Below are positions 23,087 to 34,721 of a stretch of 64,000 nucleotides of DNA, one piece after another. Below the pieces are notes generated by a model. The model ran no database searches. It saw only the letters and a program-made list of their open reading frames with translations, and was not told the origin of the DNA. Position 1 is the stretch's first letter, and every line of letters begins with the position of its first letter. Source of the DNA: Oceanobacillus chungangensis (GTDB lineage Bacteria; Bacillota; Bacilli; Bacillales; Amphibacillaceae); assembly GCF_003369565.1 (NCBI RefSeq), contig NZ_PIOD01000002.1, positions 186,001-250,000 on the forward strand, read 5' to 3'. A program made the translations under genes and the position numbers.

Positions 23087-23208
23087 CTTTTGACATTAAT
23101 TAGTCTTATTGTAATTGATGCCCGCTTTAATATTGATAGACTAATTACAAATCTAGTGTAGTCGATTCGTAAGCAACTTATCTACTAAAAATTGAATTGC
23201 AACCTGCT

Positions 23209-24252
23209 TTATTGCTCAGAGAAATATTTTCCTATTCCTTCCACAATGCCTGATACTAAATTTCTTTGATATACAGTAGTTTGCAGTTGAGCTTCCTTTT
23301 CTTTATTAGAGATAAATCCTAGTTCAATTAATACCGCTGGTTTAAGTGTTTGTCTAATTACATAGAAATTACCTTGACTTGCCCCACGATCTTCGTTATT
23401 AGTGGCATTAATAATTCCTTGTTGAATATAGGTTGCAAGGCTCTCATACTGATCATAATAATAATAGGTTTCCACTCCAGATACGGTTGGTTGTTCAGGA
23501 AAACTATTATAATGAAGGCTGATAAAGGCGTCAGTGTCTTCGTAGTTTGCATAGCTTGATCGACTTGCAAGGGAAATAAAATCATCCTCTGGTCTTGTTA
23601 ATAGTACGTTTGCACCGAGTGAGGTAAGCTCCTTTTCTAATTCTGAAGCTGTAAAATACGCGAAATCTTTTTCGTATGTTCCTGTTGCACCAATTGCACC
23701 AACATCGTGGCCACCATGACCTGCATCAATGACTATCGTTTTATTGCGAAAACTGTGGTTTCCGGAAGCTTCATTCTTGTTAAGCAAGGGTTTGAATATA
23801 TATCCTGTTTGATCGTCATTACTAATTTCATACCAATCATCTGTTTCAGAAATAACCTCATATTCTGTACCTTTTTTTGCTAAATGGGCAATATCATACG
23901 ATGTTGCAGGACCATCTCGCAATGGTGTATTATCATGCTGAACTGTAATCGACTTCACAGAGTGCTCTGTATTAGTTTCCTCTATTTCTCCATTTATCGT
24001 AATAAACTCAGTTGTTACCCAGCCAGTTCCAGATTCTAATTGGATTTCTACCCATTCTTCTTGCTGTTGAACAATCGGGTATGCTTCACCAGCACTAGCT
24101 TGTCCTACAGGTTTATATTCTGTTCCAGGTCCACTGCGGACATTTAAATTATCCTCATTTATAAACGCTTCCTTAGCTTGTACGTCATTTGAAAACAACA
24201 TTGAAATCATGATTACAGTAAGGAAAGGGACCATATATCGTTTTAACTTCAA
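23209..24252 (-). CDS. Secreted N-acetylmuramoyl-L-alanine amidase with two SH3b domains
   Basis: Cell-wall hydrolase that cuts between MurNAc and the peptide stem. The TTG at 24252 behind GGGAGGA gives 347 residues beginning with a signal peptide (KLKRYMVPFLTVIMISMLF, cut after VQA). Two SH3b wall-binding domains follow (LNVRSGPGTEYKPVG; TPLRDGPATSYDIA). Then comes the Amidase_3 domain with its zinc ligands and catalytic residues: VIDAGHGGHDVG, EKDFAY, SLHYNS and VLIELGF. An upstream ATG at 24387 would read through R1 copy C and is rejected. YrvJ-like, and in the same position as yrvJ. Confidence 0.9.
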   Translation of the reverse strand: MKLKRYMVPFLTVIMISMLFSNDVQAKEAFINEDNLNVRSGPGTEYKPVGQASAGEAYPIVQQQEEWVEIQLESGTGWVTTEFITINGEIEETNTEHSVKSITVQHDNTPLRDGPATSYDIAHLAKKGTEYEVISETDDWYEISNDDQTGYIFKPLLNKNEASGNHSFRNKTIVIDAGHGGHDVGAIGATGTYEKDFAYFTASELEKELTSLGANVLLTRPEDDFISLASRSSYANYEDTDAFISLHYNSFPEQPTVSGVETYYYYDQYESLATYIQQGIINATNNEDRGASQGNFYVIRQTLKPAVLIELGFISNKEKEAQLQTTVYQRNLVSGIVEGIGKYFSEQ

Positions 24253-24351
24253 AAAAAATCCTCCCGCCAATCTAGAATAAAACTTTATAAACAGTATAAT
24301 AAAATTTCTCGATTTAGGCAAAGCTATAGGTAGAAGTTTGTATATCTTGAC

Positions 24352-24400
24352 TAGAAAGTATAAAGCTTTCTCACTACATAAGTGCAACCAAGTTTTCTAA
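24352..24400 (+). repeat. Two-hairpin leader repeat R1, copy C (short form)
   Basis: AGAAAGTATAAAGCTTTCT forms hairpin 1, followed by CACTACATAAGTGCAACC and AAGTTTTCTAA. The second hairpin is missing, as if cleanly deleted. It ends 4 bases before the AGGAGGA of the small gene at 24418. Confidence 0.8.
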
Positions 24401-24417
24401 AATAGGAGGAATCGATA

Positions 24418-24591
24418 GTGCGCTTACATGATAAACATTGGAAATCAGTGAATGACAAGGACATATTTGGTGTAAACCTTCATCAATTTATGGAACAATC
24501 TGACCAGGCGAATCGTTTGGAAATAGCAGAAGAATTAGGGATTACTGCTAGTGAAGTGAAAAGCTTAAAGAAAAAAATAAATCGAACTTGA
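24418..24591 (+). CDS. Small orphan protein with a possible helix-turn-helix
   Basis: 57 residues from a GTG start behind a strong AGGAGGA (24404-24410, 7-base spacing). The C-terminal half, ANRLEIAEELGITASEVKSL, reads like a helix-turn-helix of the sigma-70 region 4 or small regulator type. There is no cysteine, membrane segment or signal peptide. It lies between an R1 element and the hisS T-box leader. I do not recognise a named family, so the function is unknown. Confidence 0.65.
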   Translation: MRLHDKHWKSVNDKDIFGVNLHQFMEQSDQANRLEIAEELGITASEVKSLKKKINRT

Positions 24592-24617
24592 CTTTCCTAG
24601 CCGCTTTAGATTAATAT
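24588..24617 (+). promoter_or_regulatory. Possible promoter of the hisS-aspS T-box leader
   Basis: TTGACT (24588-24593), overlapping the stop of the preceding small gene, and TAATAT (24612-24617), 18 bases apart. A TATAAT at 24655-24660 is an alternative -10 with a poor -35. Confidence 0.4.
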
Positions 24618-24699
24618 ATAGACAATCCAGTTATTAGACTTAATAATAATGAATTATAATTTAATGTTAATTACAATAAACCGTTGAGGGATAAAGTAA

Positions 24700-24917
24700 T
24701 TAGAAACCAAATGCAAAGAGAGTAGATGCAATTGCTGAGAGCACCTATGCAGGATGGCCTAATGAAAGACGATCCTTAGGATTTATATCGAAACTGAGTA
24801 GGTATAAACGTTTTGCAGGCGTTAACTGTGTAGAGCGGATACGAATAAGTATCAACTAGGGTGGCAACGCGGGTAAACTCTCGTCCCTTCTTTAAGGGGA
24901 TGAGGGTTTTTTTGTGC
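24700..24917 (+). promoter_or_regulatory. T-box riboswitch ahead of hisS-aspS, apparent Asp (GAC) specifier
   Basis: Stem I begins with AGAGAG (24717-24722). The T-box core AGGGTGGCAACGCGG is at 24858-24872. A terminator with CTCTCGTCCCTT and AAGGGGATGAGGG lies at 24878-24906, with a T-run to 24913. The likely specifier is GAC at 24768-24770 in the context GAAAGACGA, 51 bases after AGAGAG. The alaS leader has GAAAGCTA at the same offset. No His codon sits in the corresponding position. Uncharged tRNA should favour read-through. Confidence 0.9.
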
Positions 24918-25042
24918 TTACATATAAGGAAATGAAACATGGTTTCTTATAAAAACTAGGGTTTAGTCCAATGTACTAGGTTACTATCCTAGTTGTACTA
25001 ATGTAAATAAATGTAACTGAGCTTACTTAGGAGGTATTAGGC

Positions 25043-26332
25043 ATGAGTTTAAAAGCGCCAAGAGGTACAGTAGATACGTTGCCAAAAGATGCTAAGAAAT
25101 GGCAATATGTTGAATCAAAAATAAAAAGTATTTGTGATACTTTCCATTTTGAAGAAATTCGCACACCATTATTTGAACATACAGAAGTATTCCAACGAGG
25201 GGTTGGTGATTCAACAGATATTGTTCAAAAAGAAATGTATACCTTTGAGGATCGTGGTGGTAGAAGTTTAACGCTTAGACCAGAAGGAACGGCGGCTGTT
25301 TCTAGAGCTTACGTTGAAAATAAATTATTTGGTGAAGCAAACCAACCTGTAAAATTGTATTATTTTGCACAAATGTTTCGCTACGAACGTCCGCAAAAAG
25401 GAAGAATGCGTCAGTTGAATCAGTTTGGTGTAGAGGTATTGGGAAGTGCAGATCCAGCAATCGATGCGGAAGTAATTGACTTAGCAATGACAAGTTATCG
25501 CTCACTTGGATTAAAGTCATTGAAGCTAGTCATTAACTCTTTAGGCGATAAAGAAAGTCGAGATAATCACCGCAGGGCGCTCGTTGAACACTTTACCCCT
25601 CATAAAGAGGAATTATGTGCAGACTGTCAACTAAGATTAACACAGAATCCGTTACGCATATTGGATTGTAAGAAGGATAAGGATCATCCATCAATGAAAA
25701 CCGCTCCATCGATTTTAGATTACTTAAATGAAGAATCGAAGGAATATTTTTCAAAGGTGAAGGATTATCTTACAGCGATGGACATTGAATATGTTGTAGA
25801 TCCTAATTTAGTTCGTGGGCTGGATTATTACAATCACACGGCATTTGAAATTATGAGTGAGGCAGAAGGATTCGGTGCAATCACAACCCTTGCCGGTGGT
25901 GGACGCTATAATGGTCTTATTGAAGAATTGGGTGGACCAAATACACCAGGAATTGGATTTGGAATGGGACTTGAGCGTTTGTTGATGGCACTCGAAGCCG
26001 AGAATATTGAAATTCCAATTGAGGATAGACTCGATTGTTTCCTTGTAGCAGTAGGGGAAGAAACAAATAGAGAAGCAGTAAGAATCGTCCATGAATTACG
26101 TGCTAACGGAATTCAGGTTGATAAAGATTATCAAGAACGTAAAATGAAAGGTCAATTTAAAGCTGCTGACCGTTACAAGGCAAAGCTTGTTCTCATTTTA
26201 GGTGAGGAAGAAATTAACAAGCAAGTGGTGATGCTGAAACAAATGGATACAGGGGAACAGATCGAAGTACCTTTCGCACAATTAGTAGAAACAGTAAAAG
26301 CAAAACTTCAGGGAGGCAGCAGACATGAGTGA
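25043..26332 (+). CDS. hisS: Histidine-tRNA ligase
   Basis: Charges tRNA-His. 429 residues. Class II motifs are seen as [11 protein letters not shown] (motif 2 region with [19 protein letters not shown]), the histidine-specific [14 protein letters not shown], and [14 protein letters not shown] with [12 protein letters not shown] (motif 3). C-terminal anticodon domain from about 330. AGGAGGT precedes the ATG. It overlaps aspS by 8 bases. Confidence 0.98.
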   Translation: MSLKAPRGTVDTLPKDAKKWQYVESKIKSICDTFHFEEIRTPLFEHTEVFQRGVGDSTDIVQKEMYTFEDRGGRSLTLRPEGTAAVSRAYVENKLFGEANQPVKLYYFAQMFRYERPQKGRMRQLNQFGVEVLGSADPAIDAEVIDLAMTSYRSLGLKSLKLVINSLGDKESRDNHRRALVEHFTPHKEELCADCQLRLTQNPLRILDCKKDKDHPSMKTAPSILDYLNEESKEYFSKVKDYLTAMDIEYVVDPNLVRGLDYYNHTAFEIMSEAEGFGAITTLAGGGRYNGLIEELGGPNTPGIGFGMGLERLLMALEAENIEIPIEDRLDCFLVAVGEETNREAVRIVHELRANGIQVDKDYQERKMKGQFKAADRYKAKLVLILGEEEINKQVVMLKQMDTGEQIEVPFAQLVETVKAKLQGGSRHE

Positions 26333-28094
26333 ACGAATTTTAGCAGGAACACTTACAGATACGAATATTGATCAAGAAGTTCTACTTAAAGGTTGGGTAC
26401 AAAAGCGTCGAGATTTAGGTGGATTAATTTTTATTGATCTTCGTGATAAATCAGGACTTGTGCAAATTGTATTTAACCCAGATAATTCGAAAGAGGCTTT
26501 GGAAGTCGCTGAGAAAATACGCTCTGAATATGTTGTTGAAATTAGTGGTGTTGTTGTGTCACGGGATGAGTCTACCATTAATCCATTAATGGAAACCGGT
26601 AAGATTGAGGTTATGGCTTCAGCAATTACTATATTAAACAAGGCAAAGACGCCACCATTTGCAATCCAAGATGAGACAGATGTATCAGAAGATTTGCGAC
26701 TTAAATATCGTTATTTAGACTTAAGAAGAGCACCATTACAAGAAACCTTTAAACTTCGTCATAAGACAACGCAAGCAATTCACAAATTTTTAGATGGTGA
26801 AGGATTCTTAGAAATGGAAACACCAATCTTAACGAAAAGTACACCTGAGGGTGCGAGAGATTATTTAGTACCTAGTCGTGTACATCCTGGTGAATTCTAT
26901 GCTTTGCCACAATCACCACAATTATTTAAACAGTTAATAATGATGAGTGGTTTTGAAAAATATTACCAAATTGCTCGTTGTTTCCGAGATGAAGACTTGC
27001 GTGCAGACCGTCAACCAGAATTTACACAAATCGATATCGAAACATCGTTTATGACGAGTGATGAAATTATGGAAATGACAGAAAGAATGATGCAACAGGT
27101 AGTCAAAGAAGTAAAGCAAATTGATATCGAATTACCACTCCCAAGAATGCCTTATGACGAAGCGATGGACCGTTTTGGTTCGGATAAACCAGATACAAGA
27201 TTTGGACTTGAGCTTATTCATGTTTCCGAAATTTTGGCGAAATCGACGTTTAAAGTGTTCCAAGGCGCAATTGAATCCGGCGGCAAGGTTGCATTATTAA
27301 ACGTAAAGGGCGAGGCAGCAAACTTCTCCCGTAAAGAAATTGATAAGCTAACCGATTTCGTTAAAGTATATAATGCGAAGGGACTTGCATGGTTAAAAGT
27401 AGAAGGCGACGAATTAAAGGGACCAATTGCCAAATTCATAACAGAAGAAGAAAAACAGGGATTAGTAACACGTGCTGATGCTACTGATGGCGACCTATTA
27501 TTATTTGTAGCAGATAAGAATGCGGTTGTTTATGATAGTTTAGGAGCGCTTCGCCTAAAGCTAGGGAAACAATTAAACCTAATCGATGAATCTAAATTTA
27601 ATTTCCTGTGGGTAACGGACTGGCCTTTACTAGAATATGATGAAGCATTAGGAAGATACTTCGCTGCACACCATCCATTTACATCTCCAGTTATTGGGGA
27701 TATGGATAAATTAGAAGCAGACCCTGGAAGTGTTCGTGCAAACGCATATGACCTAGTGTTAAACGGATATGAATTAGGTGGGGGATCAATCCGTAATCAT
27801 AAGAAGGAACAGCAGGATCAGATGTTTAAAGTGTTAGGCTTCTCTGAGGAAGAAGCAAAAGAGCAATTTGGCTTCCTATTAGAAGCCTTAGAATTCGGTG
27901 CACCACCACATGGAGGGGTAGCACTTGGCTTAGATAGAATGATTATGTTGCTTGCAGGCAGAACGAATTTACGTGATACCATTCTATTCCCTAAAACAGC
28001 TTCTGCATCGGATTTACTTACAGATGCACCTAGTGAGGTAAGCGATGCACAGTTACAAGAACTAGCTATTCAATTAGCTAAGGTAAATGACTAA
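26325..28094 (+). CDS. aspS: Aspartate-tRNA ligase
   Basis: Charges tRNA-Asp. 589 residues, the bacterial type with a GAD insertion domain. The N-terminal OB fold contains [20 protein letters not shown]. Class II motif 2 is [19 protein letters not shown] and motif 3 is [15 protein letters not shown]. It overlaps the end of hisS, so the two are translationally coupled and share the T-box. Confidence 0.98.
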   Translation: MSERILAGTLTDTNIDQEVLLKGWVQKRRDLGGLIFIDLRDKSGLVQIVFNPDNSKEALEVAEKIRSEYVVEISGVVVSRDESTINPLMETGKIEVMASAITILNKAKTPPFAIQDETDVSEDLRLKYRYLDLRRAPLQETFKLRHKTTQAIHKFLDGEGFLEMETPILTKSTPEGARDYLVPSRVHPGEFYALPQSPQLFKQLIMMSGFEKYYQIARCFRDEDLRADRQPEFTQIDIETSFMTSDEIMEMTERMMQQVVKEVKQIDIELPLPRMPYDEAMDRFGSDKPDTRFGLELIHVSEILAKSTFKVFQGAIESGGKVALLNVKGEAANFSRKEIDKLTDFVKVYNAKGLAWLKVEGDELKGPIAKFITEEEKQGLVTRADATDGDLLLFVADKNAVVYDSLGALRLKLGKQLNLIDESKFNFLWVTDWPLLEYDEALGRYFAAHHPFTSPVIGDMDKLEADPGSVRANAYDLVLNGYELGGGSIRNHKKEQQDQMFKVLGFSEEEAKEQFGFLLEALEFGAPPHGGVALGLDRMIMLLAGRTNLRDTILFPKTASASDLLTDAPSEVSDAQLQELAIQLAKVND

Positions 28095-28153
28095 TACTTC
28101 CATCTGTTAAGGGAAAGAAATAAATGTAATCGAAAAAAATATATTTTTAAATA

Positions 28154-28182
28154 TTGAAAAAATAACATTTATATGTTAAGAT
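28154..28182 (+). promoter_or_regulatory. Promoter of 6S RNA
   Basis: TTGAAA (28154-28159) and TAAGAT (28177-28182) with a 17-base spacer. Predicted start near 28190, matching the 5' end of the 6S RNA candidate. Confidence 0.65.
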
Positions 28183-28189
28183 AAATTTA

Positions 28190-28405
28190 CAAAAGAGAAA
28201 TGATGCTTAATCCTGATGTGTTCGTTTATTAAAAGTATTTTGACCGAACAACTAATTACTTGGGAGCTTCTAAAATCGTTTTTATGGTGCATACATGCCC
28301 CTAACACAAATGGGGAAGTATAATAAACATAAAACATAGCACCCACCTGCCAAAAGCGGGATCAAAACTCAAAAATAGACGGCATAATCGGGAGTAAGCG
28401 ATACA
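28190..28405 (+). ncRNA. ssrS: 6S RNA (SsrS/BsrA-type)
   Basis: A roughly 200-nt transcript that binds sigma-A RNA polymerase by mimicking an open promoter. A 13-position closing helix joins GCTTAATCCTGAT (28205-28217) to ATCGGGAGTAAGC (28387-28399) with one mismatch and one wobble. The central bulge strands CTTGGGAGCTTC and AGCACCCACCTGCC resemble those of Bacillus 6S-1. Location just after aspS is also as in B. subtilis bsrA. Identified by structure and context. Confidence 0.8.
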
Positions 28406-28412
28406 TAAATAA

Positions 28413-28440
28413 AAAACTGACTAGCGCTAGTCAGTTTTTT
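28413..28440. terminator. Bidirectional terminator between 6S RNA/aspS and rsfA
   Basis: A perfect palindrome, AAAACTGACTAG/CTAGTCAGTTTT, with A-run before and T-run after, so it can stop transcription from both sides. Confidence 0.9.
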
Positions 28441-28559
28441 ATTATTTATAATATGATATATGTTGCGGTATAGATTAATCGTAATCTGTTTTGCTATGCC
28501 CTGGATATTATTTAAATATAATGTAGAAAGCGCTAATCTGCCAAATTGAAGTTCTGCTC

Positions 28560-29255
28560 TTAATTTGACCCATGTGCCAGCTGTTGCAAGTTGCCGTTTT
28601 TATCCATGCGGAATGTTGGTGCTTTCATACTTCCTTGATCATCAAGTACCGTCATTTTTCTTGCTCGATCCATGATTTGAATAAATGCTTGATAATCTTC
28701 TTGGATAGTAGCAAGTTGTGTTTCTGTTTCTGTTAATTGTTTTTCTAGTTTTTTAATTTCTTCCTTTAATAATGTATTCTCTTTATGGGCACTTTCTAGT
28801 GATACTTTTGATTGATTGGAAGCATAGTAGTCTTTCTTGACCTCATGTAAAAATTGAATCACCATATCCATTGAAATCGTTGGTACTGCTTCTTCAATTA
28901 TTAACGTACTTTGCTCTTCTCGTTCACTATATTCCTCGTAGGCCGGTGTGGGTGGCAGCGAAATAACCGGATTCCTTGTTTTCTGTACCTGTTTTGCAAT
29001 TGCCCGTTTCTTTTCTTTCCGTTGCCTTTTTGCTAAATCAATTGCACTATCATACTTCATTCTTACCTCAGCATTCCATCTAAATCCACAAGCAGCAGAG
29101 GTACGGTTTAATTTGTCGCCAACTTCTTCAAAAGCATTCAATTGTGTGCTTCCTTCACGAATGTGGCGTAAAACTGTTTCTGCTAATAATAGATCATCTT
29201 CATGTGACCATGCATCTTGTCTAACCTTAACCAATCCATTCAACTCCTTTTCCAT
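28560..29255 (-). CDS. rsfA: RsfA-family prespore transcription regulator
   Basis: Myb/SANT-like DNA-binding protein. In B. subtilis RsfA tunes sigma-F genes in the forespore. 231 residues. The N-terminal domain (about 8-75) holds RQDAWSHEDDLLLAETVLRH and RTSAACGFRWNAEVR. A coiled coil (LLKEEIKKLEKQLTETETQL) covers about 160-205. The family has several paralogues per genome, so the exact orthologue is uncertain. Confidence 0.85.
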   Translation of the reverse strand: MEKELNGLVKVRQDAWSHEDDLLLAETVLRHIREGSTQLNAFEEVGDKLNRTSAACGFRWNAEVRMKYDSAIDLAKRQRKEKKRAIAKQVQKTRNPVISLPPTPAYEEYSEREEQSTLIIEEAVPTISMDMVIQFLHEVKKDYYASNQSKVSLESAHKENTLLKEEIKKLEKQLTETETQLATIQEDYQAFIQIMDRARKMTVLDDQGSMKAPTFRMDKNGNLQQLAHGSN

Positions 29256-29400
29256 CGCAGCATCACTTTAGTTCTTCATATCTCTTGATTAACGAATGGT
29301 AGGAAACTACTAATCGTTAATCATCGATTGTCCTATCTATCTAGGTGAAAAACCCTATTTATTACAATCTCTATAAATATTGTTACCGCTTGGAATAGTT

Positions 29401-30684
29401 TTATACATGGTTGGCTTTATCTTTATTAATTTTTTCGTACACTTGTTTGATAGCTTGTTCAAATTTTCCCGTGTTTTTAGGATTATAATAGTGTTTGTTT
29501 TTTATAGAGTCTGGTAAATATTGCTGGCTTATCCAGCCTCCTTCATAATCATGTGGATACTTATAACCAACTCCGCGTCCAAGACTGCTTGCGCCTTGAT
29601 AGTGAGAATCTTTAAGGTGTGCTGGTATATCACCAGTCTTTCCACTCCTAATATCTGCTAATGCTGCATCAAGCGCCTTGTATGCAGTATTTGATTTAGG
29701 CGAGAGGCATAACTCAATGATTGCAACACTTAGTGGAATTCGTGCCTCAGGGAAACCAAGTCTTTCTGCAGCTTGAATTGCTGCTAATGCACGTGGACCT
29801 GCTTGAGGATTTGCAAGACCAATATCTTCATAAGCAATAACTACCATTCTTCTTCCAATACTATCTAAATCACCGGCCTCAATTAATCGTCCTAAATAAT
29901 GGAGTGCTGCATCAACATCACTTCCGCGAATTGATTTTTGAAAGGCAGATAAGACATCATAATGTGCATCACCGTTTTTATCATGTGAAAAGCTTTTCTT
30001 TTGCATACATTCTTCCGCTGTCTCCAGGTCAATCACAACTTCGTCATCTTGATCCTTAGGTGTGGAGGAGATAGCCAGTTCTAGTCCGTTCAATGCTGAA
30101 CGCATATCCCCATTTGCAGTACTGGAAAAGTGATCCAATGCTTCATCTGTGATACTAATCTCCTGTTTGCCGTAGCCATTTTCTTCATCCTTAATGGCTC
30201 TGACTAAAGCAGTCTTCACATTTTCTGGTGTTAACGCATGTAATTCAAATAGATGACAGCGACTACGAATGGCAGGGTTAATCGAATGGTATGGATTACT
30301 CGTAGTACATCCGATTAAAGTGATTAAATCATTTTCTAAATGGGGTAGAAGAAAGTCTTGTTTAGCTTTATCTAAGCGATGTACTTCATCAAGAATTAGT
30401 ACAATATTTCCCATCATCTTCGCTTCTTCCACAACTATTTCCATGTCTTTCTTTTTATCTGTTACTGCATTTAGCATTTTTACTCGTAATCCTAAGCTTT
30501 TTGCTAATGCTGTTGCCATCGATGTCTTTCCTGTGCCAGGAGGGCCAAAGAGAATCATTGAAGCGAGTTGCTCTGCCTGAACCATCCGATTTAATATTTT
30601 CCCTTCGCCAACAAGATGCTCTTGTCCAATGATTTCATTAATATGGTCAGGTCTCATTCGAAATGCGAGTGGTTTTAGTTTCAT
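29401..30684 (-). CDS. rarA: Replication-associated recombination ATPase RarA (MgsA)
   Basis: AAA+ protein that acts at stalled replication forks and is related to clamp loaders and RuvB. 427 residues. Walker A is FGPPGTGKTS, Walker B is ILDEVHR, sensor 1 is IGCTTSNPY. The C-terminal tetramerisation part contains MVVIAYEDIGLANPQA and GVGYKYPHDYEGGW. It stands alone and divergent from cymR. Confidence 0.96.
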   Translation of the reverse strand: MKLKPLAFRMRPDHINEIIGQEHLVGEGKILNRMVQAEQLASMILFGPPGTGKTSMATALAKSLGLRVKMLNAVTDKKKDMEIVVEEAKMMGNIVLILDEVHRLDKAKQDFLLPHLENDLITLIGCTTSNPYHSINPAIRSRCHLFELHALTPENVKTALVRAIKDEENGYGKQEISITDEALDHFSSTANGDMRSALNGLELAISSTPKDQDDEVVIDLETAEECMQKKSFSHDKNGDAHYDVLSAFQKSIRGSDVDAALHYLGRLIEAGDLDSIGRRMVVIAYEDIGLANPQAGPRALAAIQAAERLGFPEARIPLSVAIIELCLSPKSNTAYKALDAALADIRSGKTGDIPAHLKDSHYQGASSLGRGVGYKYPHDYEGGWISQQYLPDSIKNKHYYNPKNTGKFEQAIKQVYEKINKDKANHV

Positions 30685-30761
30685 TTTTATCGTCCTTTAT
30701 TTATAATATTATATTTAAGCTTAATTCCAATTCAGGTTAAATGCAAGAAGCATGCTATTCA

Positions 30762-30770
30762 TGCTATAAT
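30762..30770 (+). promoter_or_regulatory. Probable extended -10 promoter of cymR
   Basis: TGCTATAAT (30762-30770) is a perfect extended -10. The -35 region (TGCAAG, 30742-30747) is weak, as is usual with this promoter class. Confidence 0.5.
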
Positions 30771-30835
30771 ATCAAGTATTAAAAATGAATTCGTCGATAC
30801 ATGATTTCATGTGTCGTAAAATAGAGGTGCACAAA

Positions 30836-31255
30836 ATGAAAATATCAACTAAAGGACGTTATGGATTAACGATTATGATTGAATTAGCGAAGAATCATGG
30901 TGGAGGTCCTATGTCATTAAAGGCAATTGCGAAAGAAAATGATTTATCCGAGCATTATTTAGAACAACTTGCTTCTCCACTAAGAAATGCCGGTTTAATC
31001 AAGAGTATCAGAGGAGCCTATGGTGGCTACGTTTTAGCAAAGGAAGGTAAGGAAATCACTGCTGGTGATATTATTCGTGTGCTCGAAGGACCGATAACAA
31101 TTGTTGAAGGTATTGAAGAAGAAAAACCAGCACAACAAGCACTCTGGATGAAAATACGAGATGCAATTAAAAATGTACTAGACAATACAACACTAGAGAC
31201 TCTCGCAAATCACGACAGCGACGAACCACAAGACGCTTATATGTTTTATATATAG
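30836..31255 (+). CDS. cymR: Rrf2-family regulator CymR
   Basis: In Bacillus CymR with CysK represses cysteine and sulfur uptake genes. 139 residues from the ATG at 30836 behind GAGGTG. The Rrf2 winged helix shows MKISTKGRYGLTIMIELA, ENDLSEHYLEQL and SIRGAYGGYVLA. No Fe-S cysteine cluster is present, which fits CymR rather than IscR. It precedes the cysteine desulfurase and mnmA, the usual sulfur-linked cluster. Confidence 0.9.
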   Translation: MKISTKGRYGLTIMIELAKNHGGGPMSLKAIAKENDLSEHYLEQLASPLRNAGLIKSIRGAYGGYVLAKEGKEITAGDIIRVLEGPITIVEGIEEEKPAQQALWMKIRDAIKNVLDNTTLETLANHDSDEPQDAYMFYI

Positions 31256-31321
31256 GTCTATATCCAAATTGGTTGTGGATACTAGATAAAGTTTGAACCT
31301 AAATAGTAATGATATTTACTT

Positions 31322-31452
31322 CCTTTCCGGTCGCTCCAGAAATACACTACGCTTTCCGCGGGCGGCTGGTGAGCCTCTTCGTGCTAATGCACTTCAGAGT
31401 CTCACCGAGGCCTTTCCTCCCGCAGGAGTCTCCGTGTATTTCTTCCGCTGGG
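31322..31452. repeat. Dispersed repeat family R3, copy with inverted ends
   Basis: One end reads CGGTCGCTCCAGAAATACAC and the other GTGTATTTCTTCCGCTGGG, so the element is an imperfect inverted repeat. It contains GGCGGCTGGTGAGCCTC and CCCGCAGGAGTCTCC. A copy in the opposite orientation is at 62403-62546. Bacillaceae intergenic repeats of this kind are common. Confidence 0.65.
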
Positions 31453-31502
31453 TCCTGTGCAAAAACTATTGATATAGGAGTAGTAAATGCACTAACAATT
31501 GC

Positions 31503-31630
31503 TGTGGATTGTAGCGGAGGACAGGAGACTCCTACGAGTATTGCAACGGCTAAAGATACATCGGAAGTAATCTTTTTATGATTGAGCTGAAGCGTTGCCC
31601 GCGGAAAGCGACTGTCCGCAGCGAAAATCA
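31503..31630 (+). repeat. Second Bacillaceae-style intergenic repeat (R3-related)
   Basis: GCGGAGGACAGGAGACTCCT at one end and GTTGCCCGCGGAAAGCGACT with GCAGCGAAAATCAAC at the other form the well-known Bacillaceae repeat pattern. The central part is degenerate. Together with the previous entry it fills most of the 480-base gap between cymR and iscS. Short frames here are repeat-derived. Confidence 0.6.
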
Positions 31631-31735
31631 ACATTACACCTAGTTCGCACTTTATATTAACTATCCATTACTTTTAAAAAACTTTTCAATTACAACCTAT
31701 TAAATAATTCGCATTATACGAAAGGACGAATAGAA

Positions 31736-34004
<2,269 letters not shown>

Positions 34005-34033
34005 AAATTCATCCCCTCAAAAGGAGCGTTACA

Positions 34034-34702
34034 ATGGATAAGAACACACAAGGTATTATATATATGCAAGAAGGAAAGTTTGAAGAGGCTGCAACGCTTT
34101 TTAATGAAGTAATCGAACAAAATCCAATTGATGCAGTCGGTTATATTAATTTCGGTAACTTATTAATGCATATGAAAGATTTTGAACATGCAGAGCGTTT
34201 CTTTAACAGAGCGATTGAACTGGATGGCAATGCTGCAACAGCGTATTATGGACTGGGTAATTTATACTTTGAACAATCGCTGTATCAGCCTGCACAACAA
34301 AATTTCCAGAAAGCAATGGAACTAGGGTTGGAGGAAAGCGATGTTTACTATATGCTTGGTATAACATTACAAAATCAAGAGCAATTTAAACTTTCTCTTC
34401 CATATTTATTACGTGCAGCAGAGTTAGCACCAGGTGACGATGAGGTTTTATTCCTTTACGGTCTTTCGCTAGCACAAGCAAATCATCTTAAAGATGCGAA
34501 ATCTACGTTTGAAAATGTAATTGGAATGAATCCAGAGCATAGTGATGCACATTATAATTTAGGAATAATATCTATATACGATGAAAATATTGATGAAGCA
34601 TTAGCCCATTTTAATGAGGCATTAAGAATTCAACCAGAACACATATTAGCGGCAAACGGTAAGAAGAATATTCAAGCGCTCTTGAAAGAAAACGATAGGT
34701 AA
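34034..34702 (+). CDS. Tetratricopeptide repeat protein (YrrB-like)
   Basis: 222 residues made almost wholly of about six TPR units (for example YINFGNLLMHMKDFEHAERF and AYYGLGNLYFEQSLYQPAQ). A soluble scaffold for protein contacts with no enzyme motif. The B. subtilis counterpart YrrB occupies the same place between mnmA and recD2. Partner unknown. Confidence 0.88.
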   Translation: MDKNTQGIIYMQEGKFEEAATLFNEVIEQNPIDAVGYINFGNLLMHMKDFEHAERFFNRAIELDGNAATAYYGLGNLYFEQSLYQPAQQNFQKAMELGLEESDVYYMLGITLQNQEQFKLSLPYLLRAAELAPGDDEVLFLYGLSLAQANHLKDAKSTFENVIGMNPEHSDAHYNLGIISIYDENIDEALAHFNEALRIQPEHILAANGKKNIQALLKENDR

Positions 34703-34721
34703 GATAGTGAGGTTGTTATAG

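Noticed and set aside
24253-24387. Upstream ATG extending the amidase by 45 residues
   Set aside because: It would place a non-signal stretch encoded by the reverse of R1 copy C ahead of a clear signal peptide. The TTG at 24252 has a good ribosome site.
31309-31634. Two opposed frames of 90 and 95 residues
   Set aside because: Both are contained in dispersed intergenic repeats. The peptides recur from other repeat copies.
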